This document shows, in pieces, positions 24,434-31,491 of a DNA stretch of 52,594 nucleotides (position 1 is the stretch's first letter; the number at the start of each line of letters is the position of its first letter). The stretch covers positions 1 to 52,594 of the forward strand of contig JANPCX010000058.1 of the NCBI GenBank assembly GCA_031431125.1, read 5' to 3'. The DNA comes from JANPCX01 sp031431125 (GTDB lineage Bacteria; Pseudomonadota; Gammaproteobacteria; Burkholderiales; Burkholderiaceae_C). The notes beneath the pieces are model-generated. The model saw only the letters and a list, made by a program, of their open reading frames with translations. It made no database searches and had not been told where the DNA came from. Made by a program: the position numbers and the translations under genes.

Positions 24434-24658
24434 TCACAGCGACACGTCGAGTTCCCCCCAGATCGGCAGCAGATCCCCGCTGCTGATGTCGCCGACGTAG
24501 ACAAGCCCTGCAAACTCCGCTGCATCGCGAGCGATGACGACACCGCCGAGCGACTTGACCGCCACGCCGTGGCGGCGACTGAGCCGGGTCAGCTCCAGCA
24601 CGAAACAGCGGTAGTTGGCTTGCATTTGGAGGGTTGGTTCGAAGTTCGTACCGGACAT
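24434..24658 (-). CDS. small protein of unknown function
   Basis: The product is 74 residues, starting nine bases after the stop of the gene before it. Sequence such as 'QANYRCFVLELTRLSRRHGV', 'KSLGGVVIARDAAEFAGLVY' and 'VGDISSGDLLPIWGEL' is protein-like, with alternating helix and strand. It lies in a short operon with the next two genes upstream. No family is named. Confidence 0.65.
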   Translation of the reverse strand: MSGTNFEPTLQMQANYRCFVLELTRLSRRHGVAVKSLGGVVIARDAAEFAGLVYVGDISSGDLLPIWGELDVSL

Positions 24659-24667
24659 GCGATGGCC

Positions 24668-24898
24668 TCAGTTCATCGCCGCGCGGCGCAATCGAAGAAG
24701 CGCTTCCCGCGATTCAGGTTTGAGATCGAATCCTTCCAGGGAAGGCAGGCCTTCACGTTCAAGAATGCGCCAGCGCTCTGCATCATTGGAGGCGCGCGCC
24801 ATCTCCTCACCCAGACGCCGCAGATAGTCGTCTTCCTCTTTGGTGATGGCACGGGAGGTTTCCTTGAGTTCGAGCAGAAGGTCGATGAGTCGGGTCAT
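24668..24898 (-). CDS. small helical protein of unknown function
   Basis: The product is 76 residues: 'MTRLIDLLLELKETSRAITK', 'EEMARASNDAERWRILEREG', 'RREALLRLRR'-like basic end. It begins 12 bases after the DUF3489 gene stop, behind AAGGAGG, and is followed closely by the 74-residue gene. The strong ribosome binding site and spacing support it. Function is unknown. Confidence 0.7.
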   Translation of the reverse strand: MTRLIDLLLELKETSRAITKEEDDYLRRLGEEMARASNDAERWRILEREGLPSLEGFDLKPESREALLRLRRAAMN

Positions 24899-24910
24899 TG
24901 ATGTCCTCCT

Positions 24911-25450
24911 TCAGGCTTGGTGAATGGCATCCGGTGCGATGCGGTAAACGCGCTCCTGGCCCTCGGCTTTGTTTGATGTGATGGGTATGCCGAGTTTTTT
25001 GCGCAGCGCCCCGGCAAAGAAGCCGCGCACGGTGTGGGATTGCCATTCGGTGGCCTGCATGACTTGCTCAATCGAGGCGCCTTGCGGGCGCTTGAGCATC
25101 TCGATCACCTGGGCCTGTTTGCTGTTTTGGCGCCGGCGTGAGGCCTTGGCAGGGGCCTGTGTGCAGGTAGCGGCGCCGCCTTCTTTTGCCACGGTCTTGG
25201 GCTTGCGTGGCTTGGGCGGTTTGACACCGATGGCGGCATAACCGGCTTCGGTGATTTGCGGCACGCCCTCGTTGCCGGTGGATGCGAGCCAGCCAGCCTT
25301 GGTGAGCGCCTCCAGCACCTTGGTGCGGGCGCCGCCTTTGAGGGTCTCTGGGAATTGGTTTGCCAGCCCTTGTTTGTGCTGGGCGGCAGCGGCAAGCACC
25401 GCTTGTTGGGAGGGGCTCAGGGCGACGTGGGGGACGGTGGATTTTTTCAT
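24911..25450 (-). CDS. DUF3489 domain protein
   Basis: The product is 179 residues from the ATG at 25450. The N-terminal part ('LSPSQQAVLAAAAQHKQG', 'TKVLEALTKAGWL') and the C-terminal 'NSKQAQVIEMLKRPQGASIE', 'QVMQATEWQSHTVRGFFAGA', 'KKLGIPITSNKAEGQERVYR' are the DUF3489 signature, a winged-helix-like domain widespread in alpha- and betaproteobacterial accessory DNA. It is probably DNA-binding. The linker is basic and Ala/Pro/Lys-rich. It heads a three-gene minus-strand run. Confidence 0.9.
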   Translation of the reverse strand: MKKSTVPHVALSPSQQAVLAAAAQHKQGLANQFPETLKGGARTKVLEALTKAGWLASTGNEGVPQITEAGYAAIGVKPPKPRKPKTVAKEGGAATCTQAPAKASRRRQNSKQAQVIEMLKRPQGASIEQVMQATEWQSHTVRGFFAGALRKKLGIPITSNKAEGQERVYRIAPDAIHQA

Positions 25451-25555
25451 GGTGATCAGGTGTTGGGGGAGTTGTGGGTGGTGGTTGATGTCGCCAGCTT
25501 CTTGTGACGCTGGCGACACCTGTACACAGCCTTTTTGCGATAGAGGGCGCGTCTT

Positions 25556-25888
25556 TCAGGCCGCTGGGTCGGGCTTCGCGCCGGACTGTTTGGAGCCCGT
25601 TGTTTGGCCCTGACGGTGCGCCGCTTGTTGCCGCCCAAATTCCTGCCCCGCAGCAAAGGCGTAGGCCAAGGCATTGCGCAGACTCGCCACACCGCAGTCA
25701 AAGAAATCCAGGGAATCGCGGTTCCTCACCTTGAGCGTTTCGCAGCCCAGGTGGGTTTTTGCGATCAGTTCCAGCAGAGACTCGAATTCAGCGGGGCGCT
25801 CGTTGACGCGTGGGGACATGCGCGAGGCCGTAGCGCGAGGCAAGCCGTTGTGAACTTTTTGGGGTTGGGCGCTGGTGGTGGCATTCAT
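25556..25888 (-). CDS. DUF6900-like protein
   Basis: The product is 110 residues from the ATG at 25888, with AAAGGAAT upstream. The block 'FESLLELIAKTHLGCETLKV' and 'RNRDSLDFFDCGVASLRNAL' followed by 'AYAFAAGQEFGRQQA' matches what I recall of DUF6900, a small family found on plasmids and phages. Repeat copy E lies about 60 bases upstream. Function is unknown. Confidence 0.8.
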   Translation of the reverse strand: MNATTSAQPQKVHNGLPRATASRMSPRVNERPAEFESLLELIAKTHLGCETLKVRNRDSLDFFDCGVASLRNALAYAFAAGQEFGRQQAAHRQGQTTGSKQSGAKPDPAA

Positions 25889-25948
25889 CGGTTCATTCCT
25901 TTTTCGTGTTGGGTTGGATTCAAGGGTGCGTTTGCGGTTTGATTTGCT

Positions 25949-26000
25949 GTCGTTGCCGACAACGCTATGAACGCTCGACGTGCCGAATAAGCCAAGTCAT
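25949..26000 (-). repeat. promoter/leader repeat, copy E
   Basis: On the minus strand: TTGGCTT, centre ATTCGGCACGTC, GAGCGTTCATA and TGTCG, then the GTCG-GCAA-CGAC hairpin shared with copy C. The centre differs strongly from the other copies while the block spacing is unchanged. Confidence 0.8.
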
Positions 26001-26117
26001 TTCTGCAATCCAAGCCCATCTTTTTTGAGATCCGTTTGATGTGCGCGCCACCAGTGGCGTGGTTCTGACAGAACCCTCCAGCCACATCAGGCGCACCAGA
26101 GAGAGAAAGTCTTCCGC

Positions 26118-26708
26118 GTGGGCATTTCCATTCGCGCTTACGCACGCGAGCGCGGCGTTTCCGACACCGCCGTGCGCAAGGCCATCAAAGTCGGACGCAT
26201 CACGCCCGAGCCGGACGGAACGATCAACCCCGCCACCGCCGATGCGCAGTGGATGCACAACACCGATCAAGCGCTACAGCGCAGGCCGCAGGCCGAGGCA
26301 CGGCAAGCACCGCCAGCTCGTCCACCCTCTCAGCCAGAGCACCTGCCACCGCATGCCCACAAACCCGAGGCCAGCCTGAGTCCACCGCCAGCGGCGGCCA
26401 GTAGTGGCACCTCGCTGCTTCAGGCCCGCACCGCCAACGAAGTGCTCAAGGCCCAGACCAACAAGGTGCGCCTGGCGCGCATGAAAGGCGAGCTGATCGA
26501 ACGCTCGCAGGCCATGGCCCAGGTATTCAAGCTGGCCCGCGCCGAGCGTGACGCCTGGCTGAACTGGCCCGCGCGGGTATCGGCCCAGCTGGCCTCGGCA
26601 CTGACTTCGGCAGGGGCCGTGGATGCCCACGCCCTGCATGTGCTGTTGGAGGCGGCGGTGCGCGAGCACCTGAGTGAATTGGGCGAGGTCGCGGTCAGGG
26701 TGGACTGA
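26118..26708 (+). CDS. terminase small subunit
   Basis: The product is 196 residues, probably from the GTG at 26118. The N-terminal winged-helix ('ISIRAYARERGVSDTAVRKA') should bind the packaging site; a Pro-rich linker (about 60-95) leads to a coiled-coil oligomerisation segment ('ANEVLKAQTNKVRLARMKGE', 'AQVFKLARAERDAWLNWPAR'), the layout of Nu1-like small subunits. It lies directly before the large subunit and opens the late operon; a 229-bp stretch upstream should hold the late promoter. Confidence 0.88.
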   Translation: MGISIRAYARERGVSDTAVRKAIKVGRITPEPDGTINPATADAQWMHNTDQALQRRPQAEARQAPPARPPSQPEHLPPHAHKPEASLSPPPAAASSGTSLLQARTANEVLKAQTNKVRLARMKGELIERSQAMAQVFKLARAERDAWLNWPARVSAQLASALTSAGAVDAHALHVLLEAAVREHLSELGEVAVRVD

Positions 26709-26750
26709 TGCGCGTGAATTGATGACGTTGTAAGAGGAAGACCCCGCTCC

Positions 26751-29700
26751 ATGGCCGTCCAGTCCGAAGAATGGGAGTACGACGGAGCGGCTGAGATCGC
26801 CCAAGCCTGGCGTGATGGCCTCAAGCCCGATCCGCTCTTGACGGTCTCGCAGTGGGCCGACGAGCACCGCATGCTGTCCAGCAAGGCATCGGCGGAACCG
26901 GGCCGCTGGCGCACCAGCCGCACGCCCTACCTACGCGAGATCATGGATGGGCTGTCGCCCGGCTCTCCCCTGGAGCGGGTGGTGTTCATGAAGGGTGCAC
27001 AGGTGGGTGCGCCGCTGGCACTGGATGTGCCCATTCCCACGCCCACCGGCTGGACCACGATGGGTGAGGTGGTGGTCGGTGACGAGGTATTCGACGAGCG
27101 GGGACAACCTTGCCCCGTGGTGGGGGTTTCTCCCGTACTTCGTGACCGCCCTTGTTTCGAGGTGGTGTTCTCCGACCACACGCGCATCGTGTGCGATGGG
27201 GATCACCTGTGGACGGTGTGGGATGAGCGTCAACGCAAGAAGCCCTGTTTGCGCACCTTGCCGACCCGTGAGATCGCCGCCACCGTGAAATGCCGCCAGG
27301 GCAAGGCCAACCGCTATGCGATTGACTTGGCCCGGCCGCTGGCTTTGCCAACGCAAGACCTGCCGATCCATCCCTATCTGCTTGGACTGTGGCTTGGCAA
27401 CGGCAACCGCAACATGAATCGGATTTCCTGCCACGAGGACGATGCCCACGAAATCCGCCAGCACCTGGTCGATTGCAATGTCCACGCGGAAGTGGTCCGT
27501 TTGCCGTCCACCCGAGGTCGCGCCACCGAAATCGTCATCGAGCCGGGTGGTGGCTCCAAGAAGTGCTGCCCTTGCTCGGGGAGATTTCTACCAACCTCGG
27601 GCGGCACGCGTTTCATGCAAGCCGTCCATGCGCTGGGTTTGTTCCGCAACAAGTTCATTCCAATGGCGTACTTGCGGGCCAGCACCGAGCAAAGAATGGA
27701 ATTGCTGCGGGGTTTGATGGACGCAGATGGCAGCGTGACCCAGCGGGGGCGCTGCGAGGCGAGTTTTGTGTTGCCATCTTTGGTGGTGGGTCTGCGCGAT
27801 TTGCTCTTCGGGCTCGGGCTCAAACCCAGCCTCTATCCGGTCGCGGCCCGGATCAGCGAATTCAATGGCATTGAACGCTCGTGCCTGCCCGCATGGCGCC
27901 TGTCTTTCACCGCCTACGCAGATTGGCCAGTGTTCAAGCTCCAGCGCAAGCGGGCACGCTTGATGGCGCGAGACACCGGTCGCCCCTCAGAAACCGAACG
28001 ACGACGCATCGTCGCCGTGCATCCAGCCCCCAGTGTTCCGGTGCGCTGCATTTCGGTGCAGTCACCCAACCATCTGTTTTTGGCGGGTTGGCAGATGGTG
28101 CCCACCCACAACACCGAAAGCGGCTCCAACTGGCTCGGCTACATCGTCCACCACGCCCCCGGCCCGGTGATGGCGGTCTGGCCCACGGTGGACATGGCCA
28201 AACGCAACTCCAAGCAGCGGATTGATCCGCTGATAGAAGAGTCGCCGGTGCTGGCCGAACTCATCTCGCCTTCGCGCTCACGCGACTCCGGCAACACCAT
28301 CTTGTCCAAGGAGTTCCGGGGCGGCGTCCTGGTGATGACCGGGGCCAACAGCGCCGTGGGACTGCGCTCGATGCCGGTGCGTTACCTCTTCCTGGACGAG
28401 GTGGACGGGTATCCGCGTGACGTGGAGGGCGAAGGGGATGCGATCTCGCTGGCCGAGGCCCGAACCCGCACCTTTGCGCGGCGCAAGATTTTTATTGTGT
28501 CGACCCCCACCATTTCGGGGGCGTCGGCGATTGAGCGCGAGTACGAGGCCTCAGACCAGCGGCGCTACTTTGTGCCCTGCCCGCACTGCGGCGCGCTGCA
28601 GTGGCTGCGGTTTGAGCGGCTGCGCTGGCCCAAAGGCGAACCACAGGAGGCGGCCTACCACTGCGAAGCCTGCGAGGCACCGATTGCGGAGCACCACAAG
28701 ACAGCGATGCTGGAAGCCGGGCGATGGCAAGCCACTGCACTGGACTACCAAGGCAAGACGGCAGGCTTCCACTTGTCGAGTTTGTACAGCCCGGTGGGTT
28801 GGCGCTCCTGGGCCGATATTGCCGCCGCCTGGGAAGCAGCCATTGCCAAGGAATCCGGTTCCGCCGCCGCCATCAAAACCTTCAAGAACACCGAACTCGG
28901 CGAAACCTGGGTCGAAGAAGGCGAAGCCCCCGATTGGCAGCGCCTGCTGGAGCGCCGAGAGGACTACCGCATCGGCACCATCCCCTGGGGCGGTTTGCTG
29001 CTCGTGGCTGGCGCTGATGTGCAGAAAGACCGCATCGAATGCTCGGTCTGGGCCTGGGGCCGCCAGCAGCAGTCCTGGTTGATCGAGCACCGGGTTTTGA
29101 TGGGCGACACCAGCCGAGACACGGTGTGGACGCGACTCGCCGAAATGAGCCGAGAAACCTGGACACACGCCAGCGGCGTGCCATTCCCGCTCAAAGCCCT
29201 GGCCTTGGACACCGGCTACGCCACTCAGGAAGCCTATGCCTTCGTGCGCGGCACCAAGGATGCGCGCATCCTGCCGGTCAAGGGCATGCGTGCCGGTGCC
29301 ATGGGCGGCGCGGCCTTGGTCGGCATCCCCACGGCGGTGGACGTCAGCACGGGCGGCAAGAAGCTGCGCCGGGGCATGCGGGTGTACTCGGTCGCGGTGG
29401 GCATGGCCAAGATGGATCTGTACAACCACTTGCGCCTGCCCGCCACACAGGACGACGCCACGGGCGATCTTGTTTACCCATCGGGCTACGTGCATCTGCC
29501 CAAGGTGGATGCCGAGTATTTGCAGCAGCTCTGTGCCGAGCAACTGGTCACCCGGCGCAACCGAAATGGCTTCCCGGTTCGGGAGTGGCACAAGGTGCGC
29601 GAGCGCAACGAAGGTTTGGACTGCGCGATCTATTGCCGCGCTGCCGCGTCGATTCTGGGCATGGACCGCTTTGAGGAACGCCACTGGCGGGAGTTGGAGC

Positions 29701-29927
29701 GCACGCTGTTGCTCGAGCATTTGCCGCAGCCCTTGCCTGATGAACTCAGGGCGGGGACAGATCCACCGCAGACCCGCCTATCCCTCAATGAGGCCACCGA
29801 GATTTCTGACGAAACCGGTGGCTTTGTTGTTTCCGACACGCCAACACGCCTCCCCGCCAAGCCAGCCGAACCCGCAGCCAAAGCCCAGCGTGTTCGGCGT
29901 GTGATCCGCAGCCGCTGGCTCGGCTGA
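26751..29927 (+). CDS. terminase large subunit (GpA family) interrupted by an intein
   Basis: The frame encodes 1058 residues; without the intein (88-454) the enzyme would be 691 residues, normal for the GpA family. The N-extein ends in the P-loop 'VVFMKGAQVGA' and the C-extein resumes 'TESGSNWLGYIVHHAPGP', so splicing is needed to rebuild the ATPase site. Further family features are 'LAELISPSRSRDSGN', Walker B 'YLFLDEVDGYPRDV' (545-558), a zinc ribbon (Cys610, 613, 638, 641) and the nuclease part with 'KALALDTGYATQEAY' and 'GMAKMDLYNHLRLP'. It packages concatemeric phage DNA into procapsids at the portal. The 'NSKQRIDPLIEESPVL' segment is highly typical of the family. Confidence 0.95.
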   Translation: MAVQSEEWEYDGAAEIAQAWRDGLKPDPLLTVSQWADEHRMLSSKASAEPGRWRTSRTPYLREIMDGLSPGSPLERVVFMKGAQVGAPLALDVPIPTPTGWTTMGEVVVGDEVFDERGQPCPVVGVSPVLRDRPCFEVVFSDHTRIVCDGDHLWTVWDERQRKKPCLRTLPTREIAATVKCRQGKANRYAIDLARPLALPTQDLPIHPYLLGLWLGNGNRNMNRISCHEDDAHEIRQHLVDCNVHAEVVRLPSTRGRATEIVIEPGGGSKKCCPCSGRFLPTSGGTRFMQAVHALGLFRNKFIPMAYLRASTEQRMELLRGLMDADGSVTQRGRCEASFVLPSLVVGLRDLLFGLGLKPSLYPVAARISEFNGIERSCLPAWRLSFTAYADWPVFKLQRKRARLMARDTGRPSETERRRIVAVHPAPSVPVRCISVQSPNHLFLAGWQMVPTHNTESGSNWLGYIVHHAPGPVMAVWPTVDMAKRNSKQRIDPLIEESPVLAELISPSRSRDSGNTILSKEFRGGVLVMTGANSAVGLRSMPVRYLFLDEVDGYPRDVEGEGDAISLAEARTRTFARRKIFIVSTPTISGASAIEREYEASDQRRYFVPCPHCGALQWLRFERLRWPKGEPQEAAYHCEACEAPIAEHHKTAMLEAGRWQATALDYQGKTAGFHLSSLYSPVGWRSWADIAAAWEAAIAKESGSAAAIKTFKNTELGETWVEEGEAPDWQRLLERREDYRIGTIPWGGLLLVAGADVQKDRIECSVWAWGRQQQSWLIEHRVLMGDTSRDTVWTRLAEMSRETWTHASGVPFPLKALALDTGYATQEAYAFVRGTKDARILPVKGMRAGAMGGAALVGIPTAVDVSTGGKKLRRGMRVYSVAVGMAKMDLYNHLRLPATQDDATGDLVYPSGYVHLPKVDAEYLQQLCAEQLVTRRNRNGFPVREWHKVRERNEGLDCAIYCRAAASILGMDRFEERHWRELERTLLLEHLPQPLPDELRAGTDPPQTRLSLNEATEISDETGGFVVSDTPTRLPAKPAEPAAKAQRVRRVIRSRWLG
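27012..28112 (+). other. class 3 intein with LAGLIDADG homing-endonuclease domain
   Basis: The insert is 367 residues. It starts with Pro88, not Cys or Ser ('PLALDVPIPTPTGWTTMGEV'), and ends 'MVPTHN' before Thr455. Class 3 inteins lack the N-terminal nucleophile and instead use a Trp-Cys-Thr set: here Trp154 in block B ('DGDHLWTV', with His152), Cys433 in block F ('RCISVQSPNHLFLAG') and Thr455 as the +1 residue. An endonuclease domain lies between: motif 1 'YLLGLWLGNGN' (209-219) and motif 2 'LLRGLMDADGSV' (318-329). Motif 1 has Asn217 where the catalytic Asp is expected. A Cys-rich patch ('KKCCPCSG') lies between the motifs. Confidence 0.92.
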
Positions 29928-30005
29928 TTTTGATATTCAACCCTCGGCGCGGACAGCGAGGGTTGTCCTTTTGAATCCCTGTCCCACAACAACGGAGTTT
30001 GACTG

Positions 30006-30635
30006 ATGAGTTTGCAAGTGCGCATTGAATCTTTGGTGCAACGTTTGGCCTCGGTCTTCAAGACCATGGACGCGCAGATGGGCCCTCTGCAGGGCTTGTC
30101 CACCGACGACAAAACAAGTCTGGTGGCCGCCATCAACGAGTTGCGCGAGCAGCTGGCGCAAGGGGCCGGCGGTGGTGGTGGTGGCAGCGGTGGTGGTGAA
30201 GGCGGCAACCCGCCGCGCGTCATCGTCGACGACAACCCCCAGGCCACGAACACCACGTTCTCCGCCGCCAAGATCACAAGCCTGCTGGATGCGCTGAAGG
30301 CGGATCTGCTCGGCGACGCCGATGGCGCCTTTGACACGCTCAAGGAGTTGCAGCAAGCCATCGAGCAAGACCAGACGGGCCTGCGTGCGCTGCTGGTGGC
30401 GCTGGATGCGCGTGTGCGGGTGGATGCCGAGCAGTCGTTGACGCCCGAGCAGCAGGCCCTGGCTCGCCGCAACATCGGCGCGCAAGACGCGCAGGCGGTA
30501 GGCGACACGGAGACCGACTTCGTGGCGGTCTTCGAGGCCGCGCTGGGCAGTGGAGAGGTTCAGCCTGGTGGTGGCGGTGACAGCGGCGGCAACGACACCG
30601 TGGGCGGCGCGGGTGGCGAGCCCGTCCTGAGCTGA
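30006..30635 (+). CDS. phage fibre-like structural protein
   Basis: The product is 209 residues. It contains 'LSTDDKTSLVAAINELREQL', a pattern typical of trimeric head- and tail-fibre shafts, a long Gly-rich linker (about residues 52-68), a coiled-coil segment ('GAFDTLKELQQAIEQDQTGL') and 'LTPEQQALARRNIGAQDA', a short motif repeated in many tail-fibre proteins. It sits between the terminase and the gpW-like adaptor, an unusual place for a tail fibre, so a head fibre or decoration role is plausible. That is inference. Confidence 0.7.
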   Translation: MSLQVRIESLVQRLASVFKTMDAQMGPLQGLSTDDKTSLVAAINELREQLAQGAGGGGGGSGGGEGGNPPRVIVDDNPQATNTTFSAAKITSLLDALKADLLGDADGAFDTLKELQQAIEQDQTGLRALLVALDARVRVDAEQSLTPEQQALARRNIGAQDAQAVGDTETDFVAVFEAALGSGEVQPGGGGDSGGNDTVGGAGGEPVLS

Positions 30636-30637
30636 CC

Positions 30638-31138
30638 ATGAAGCGCGCCCGGAACATGGCCGCGTCCTCGCTGGTCGGCGCGCTGGCCGCCTTGGCGCGG
30701 CGCGTGGCCCGGGAGATCAAGGCGCGCATCACCGCCGAGCACCCCGGCGTGGTCAAGGCCTGGGTGTGCTTTGTCAGCCCCCAGGCCTTCCTGCCCCACA
30801 AAGACGGTGCTTGTGGCCGCTCCAGCCGCGCCAGTGCCGCCGTGGTCCGGGCTTCGCACAACGTCAAAAGCGTCCGGCGTTTGGGCAAGGGCCGCTACCG
30901 GGTGAACTTTGCGCGGCCTCTGCGCGATGCGCACTACGGCTGGCTCGTCAGCGCCCATGCCCATCTGGGGATGCCGGATGCGATGACGCAGATGCGCACG
31001 CTAGCGATGGCCCAGATCACCACGGCGGTGGTCACCCATGCGCTGACGCGCACGCCGCAGCACCTCGATCTGCTGTGCACCACGCCCTGCGGGGCGCTGG
31101 TGGACCCGCAGGAGGTGCATCTCCTGGTCATGCGTTGA
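30638..31138 (+). CDS. phage fibre tip-like protein
   Basis: The product is 166 residues, starting two bases after the preceding stop. The run 'HPGVVKAWVCFVSPQAFLPH' followed by 'VVRASHNVKSVRRLGKGRYR' and 'VNFARPLRDAHYGWLVSAHA' follows the 'AWVNFNG...ASYNVSSVTRxGxGxYTVNFxxxMxDANY' pattern of tail-fibre terminal domains. The N-terminal ~45 residues are basic and helical. With the preceding fibre-like protein it would make a two-part fibre placed near the head genes. Confidence 0.7.
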   Translation: MKRARNMAASSLVGALAALARRVAREIKARITAEHPGVVKAWVCFVSPQAFLPHKDGACGRSSRASAAVVRASHNVKSVRRLGKGRYRVNFARPLRDAHYGWLVSAHAHLGMPDAMTQMRTLAMAQITTAVVTHALTRTPQHLDLLCTTPCGALVDPQEVHLLVMR

Positions 31139-31256
31139 GGCCATGCGTTGCCCTTGGATTGGGCGCTGATCGCCTGGTCAGCGCCCGCCTTTTTTTGATC
31201 CATCGCTGTTTGATCCATTCCTTGCTTCATGGCACTTGTTTCATGCCCCTCGCTCT

Positions 31257-31478
31257 ATGCCCTACACCCAAAAACAACTCACCGCCCTGCAAAACGCCCT
31301 GGCCACCGGGGAGCGTCGGGTGACCTTTGCCGACAAGACGGTGGAGTACCGCTCGGTCGATGAACTCAAGGTCGCCATCCGCGAGGTGCAGAACGGCCTG
31401 GCAACTCAAAGCGCCGCCCAAGGCACCCGCCCACCCAAGACCCGCCAGATTCGCGTCACCACGGGCAAAGGGTTTTGA
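31257..31478 (+). CDS. gpW-like head-tail joining protein
   Basis: The product is 73 residues from the ATG at 31257; the reading from 31236 is less likely. It reads 'PYTQKQLTALQNALATGERR' and 'VTFADKTVEYRSVDELKVAI', the helix-hairpin-helix pattern of the gpW family, which completes the head before tail attachment. The position just before the portal gene fits lambda-like order. Confidence 0.88.
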   Translation: MPYTQKQLTALQNALATGERRVTFADKTVEYRSVDELKVAIREVQNGLATQSAAQGTRPPKTRQIRVTTGKGF

Positions 31479-31491
31479 AAGGATTTTGTAG

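Noticed and set aside
22824..26000. Reading the five repeats as a CRISPR array or transposon ends
   Set aside because: Spacing is hundreds of bases with genes between, copies share one orientation, and no terminal inverted repeats or target duplications were found.
28551..29720. 389-aa minus-strand frame opposite the terminase
   Set aside because: Shadow of the terminase large subunit; no start context and no family resemblance.
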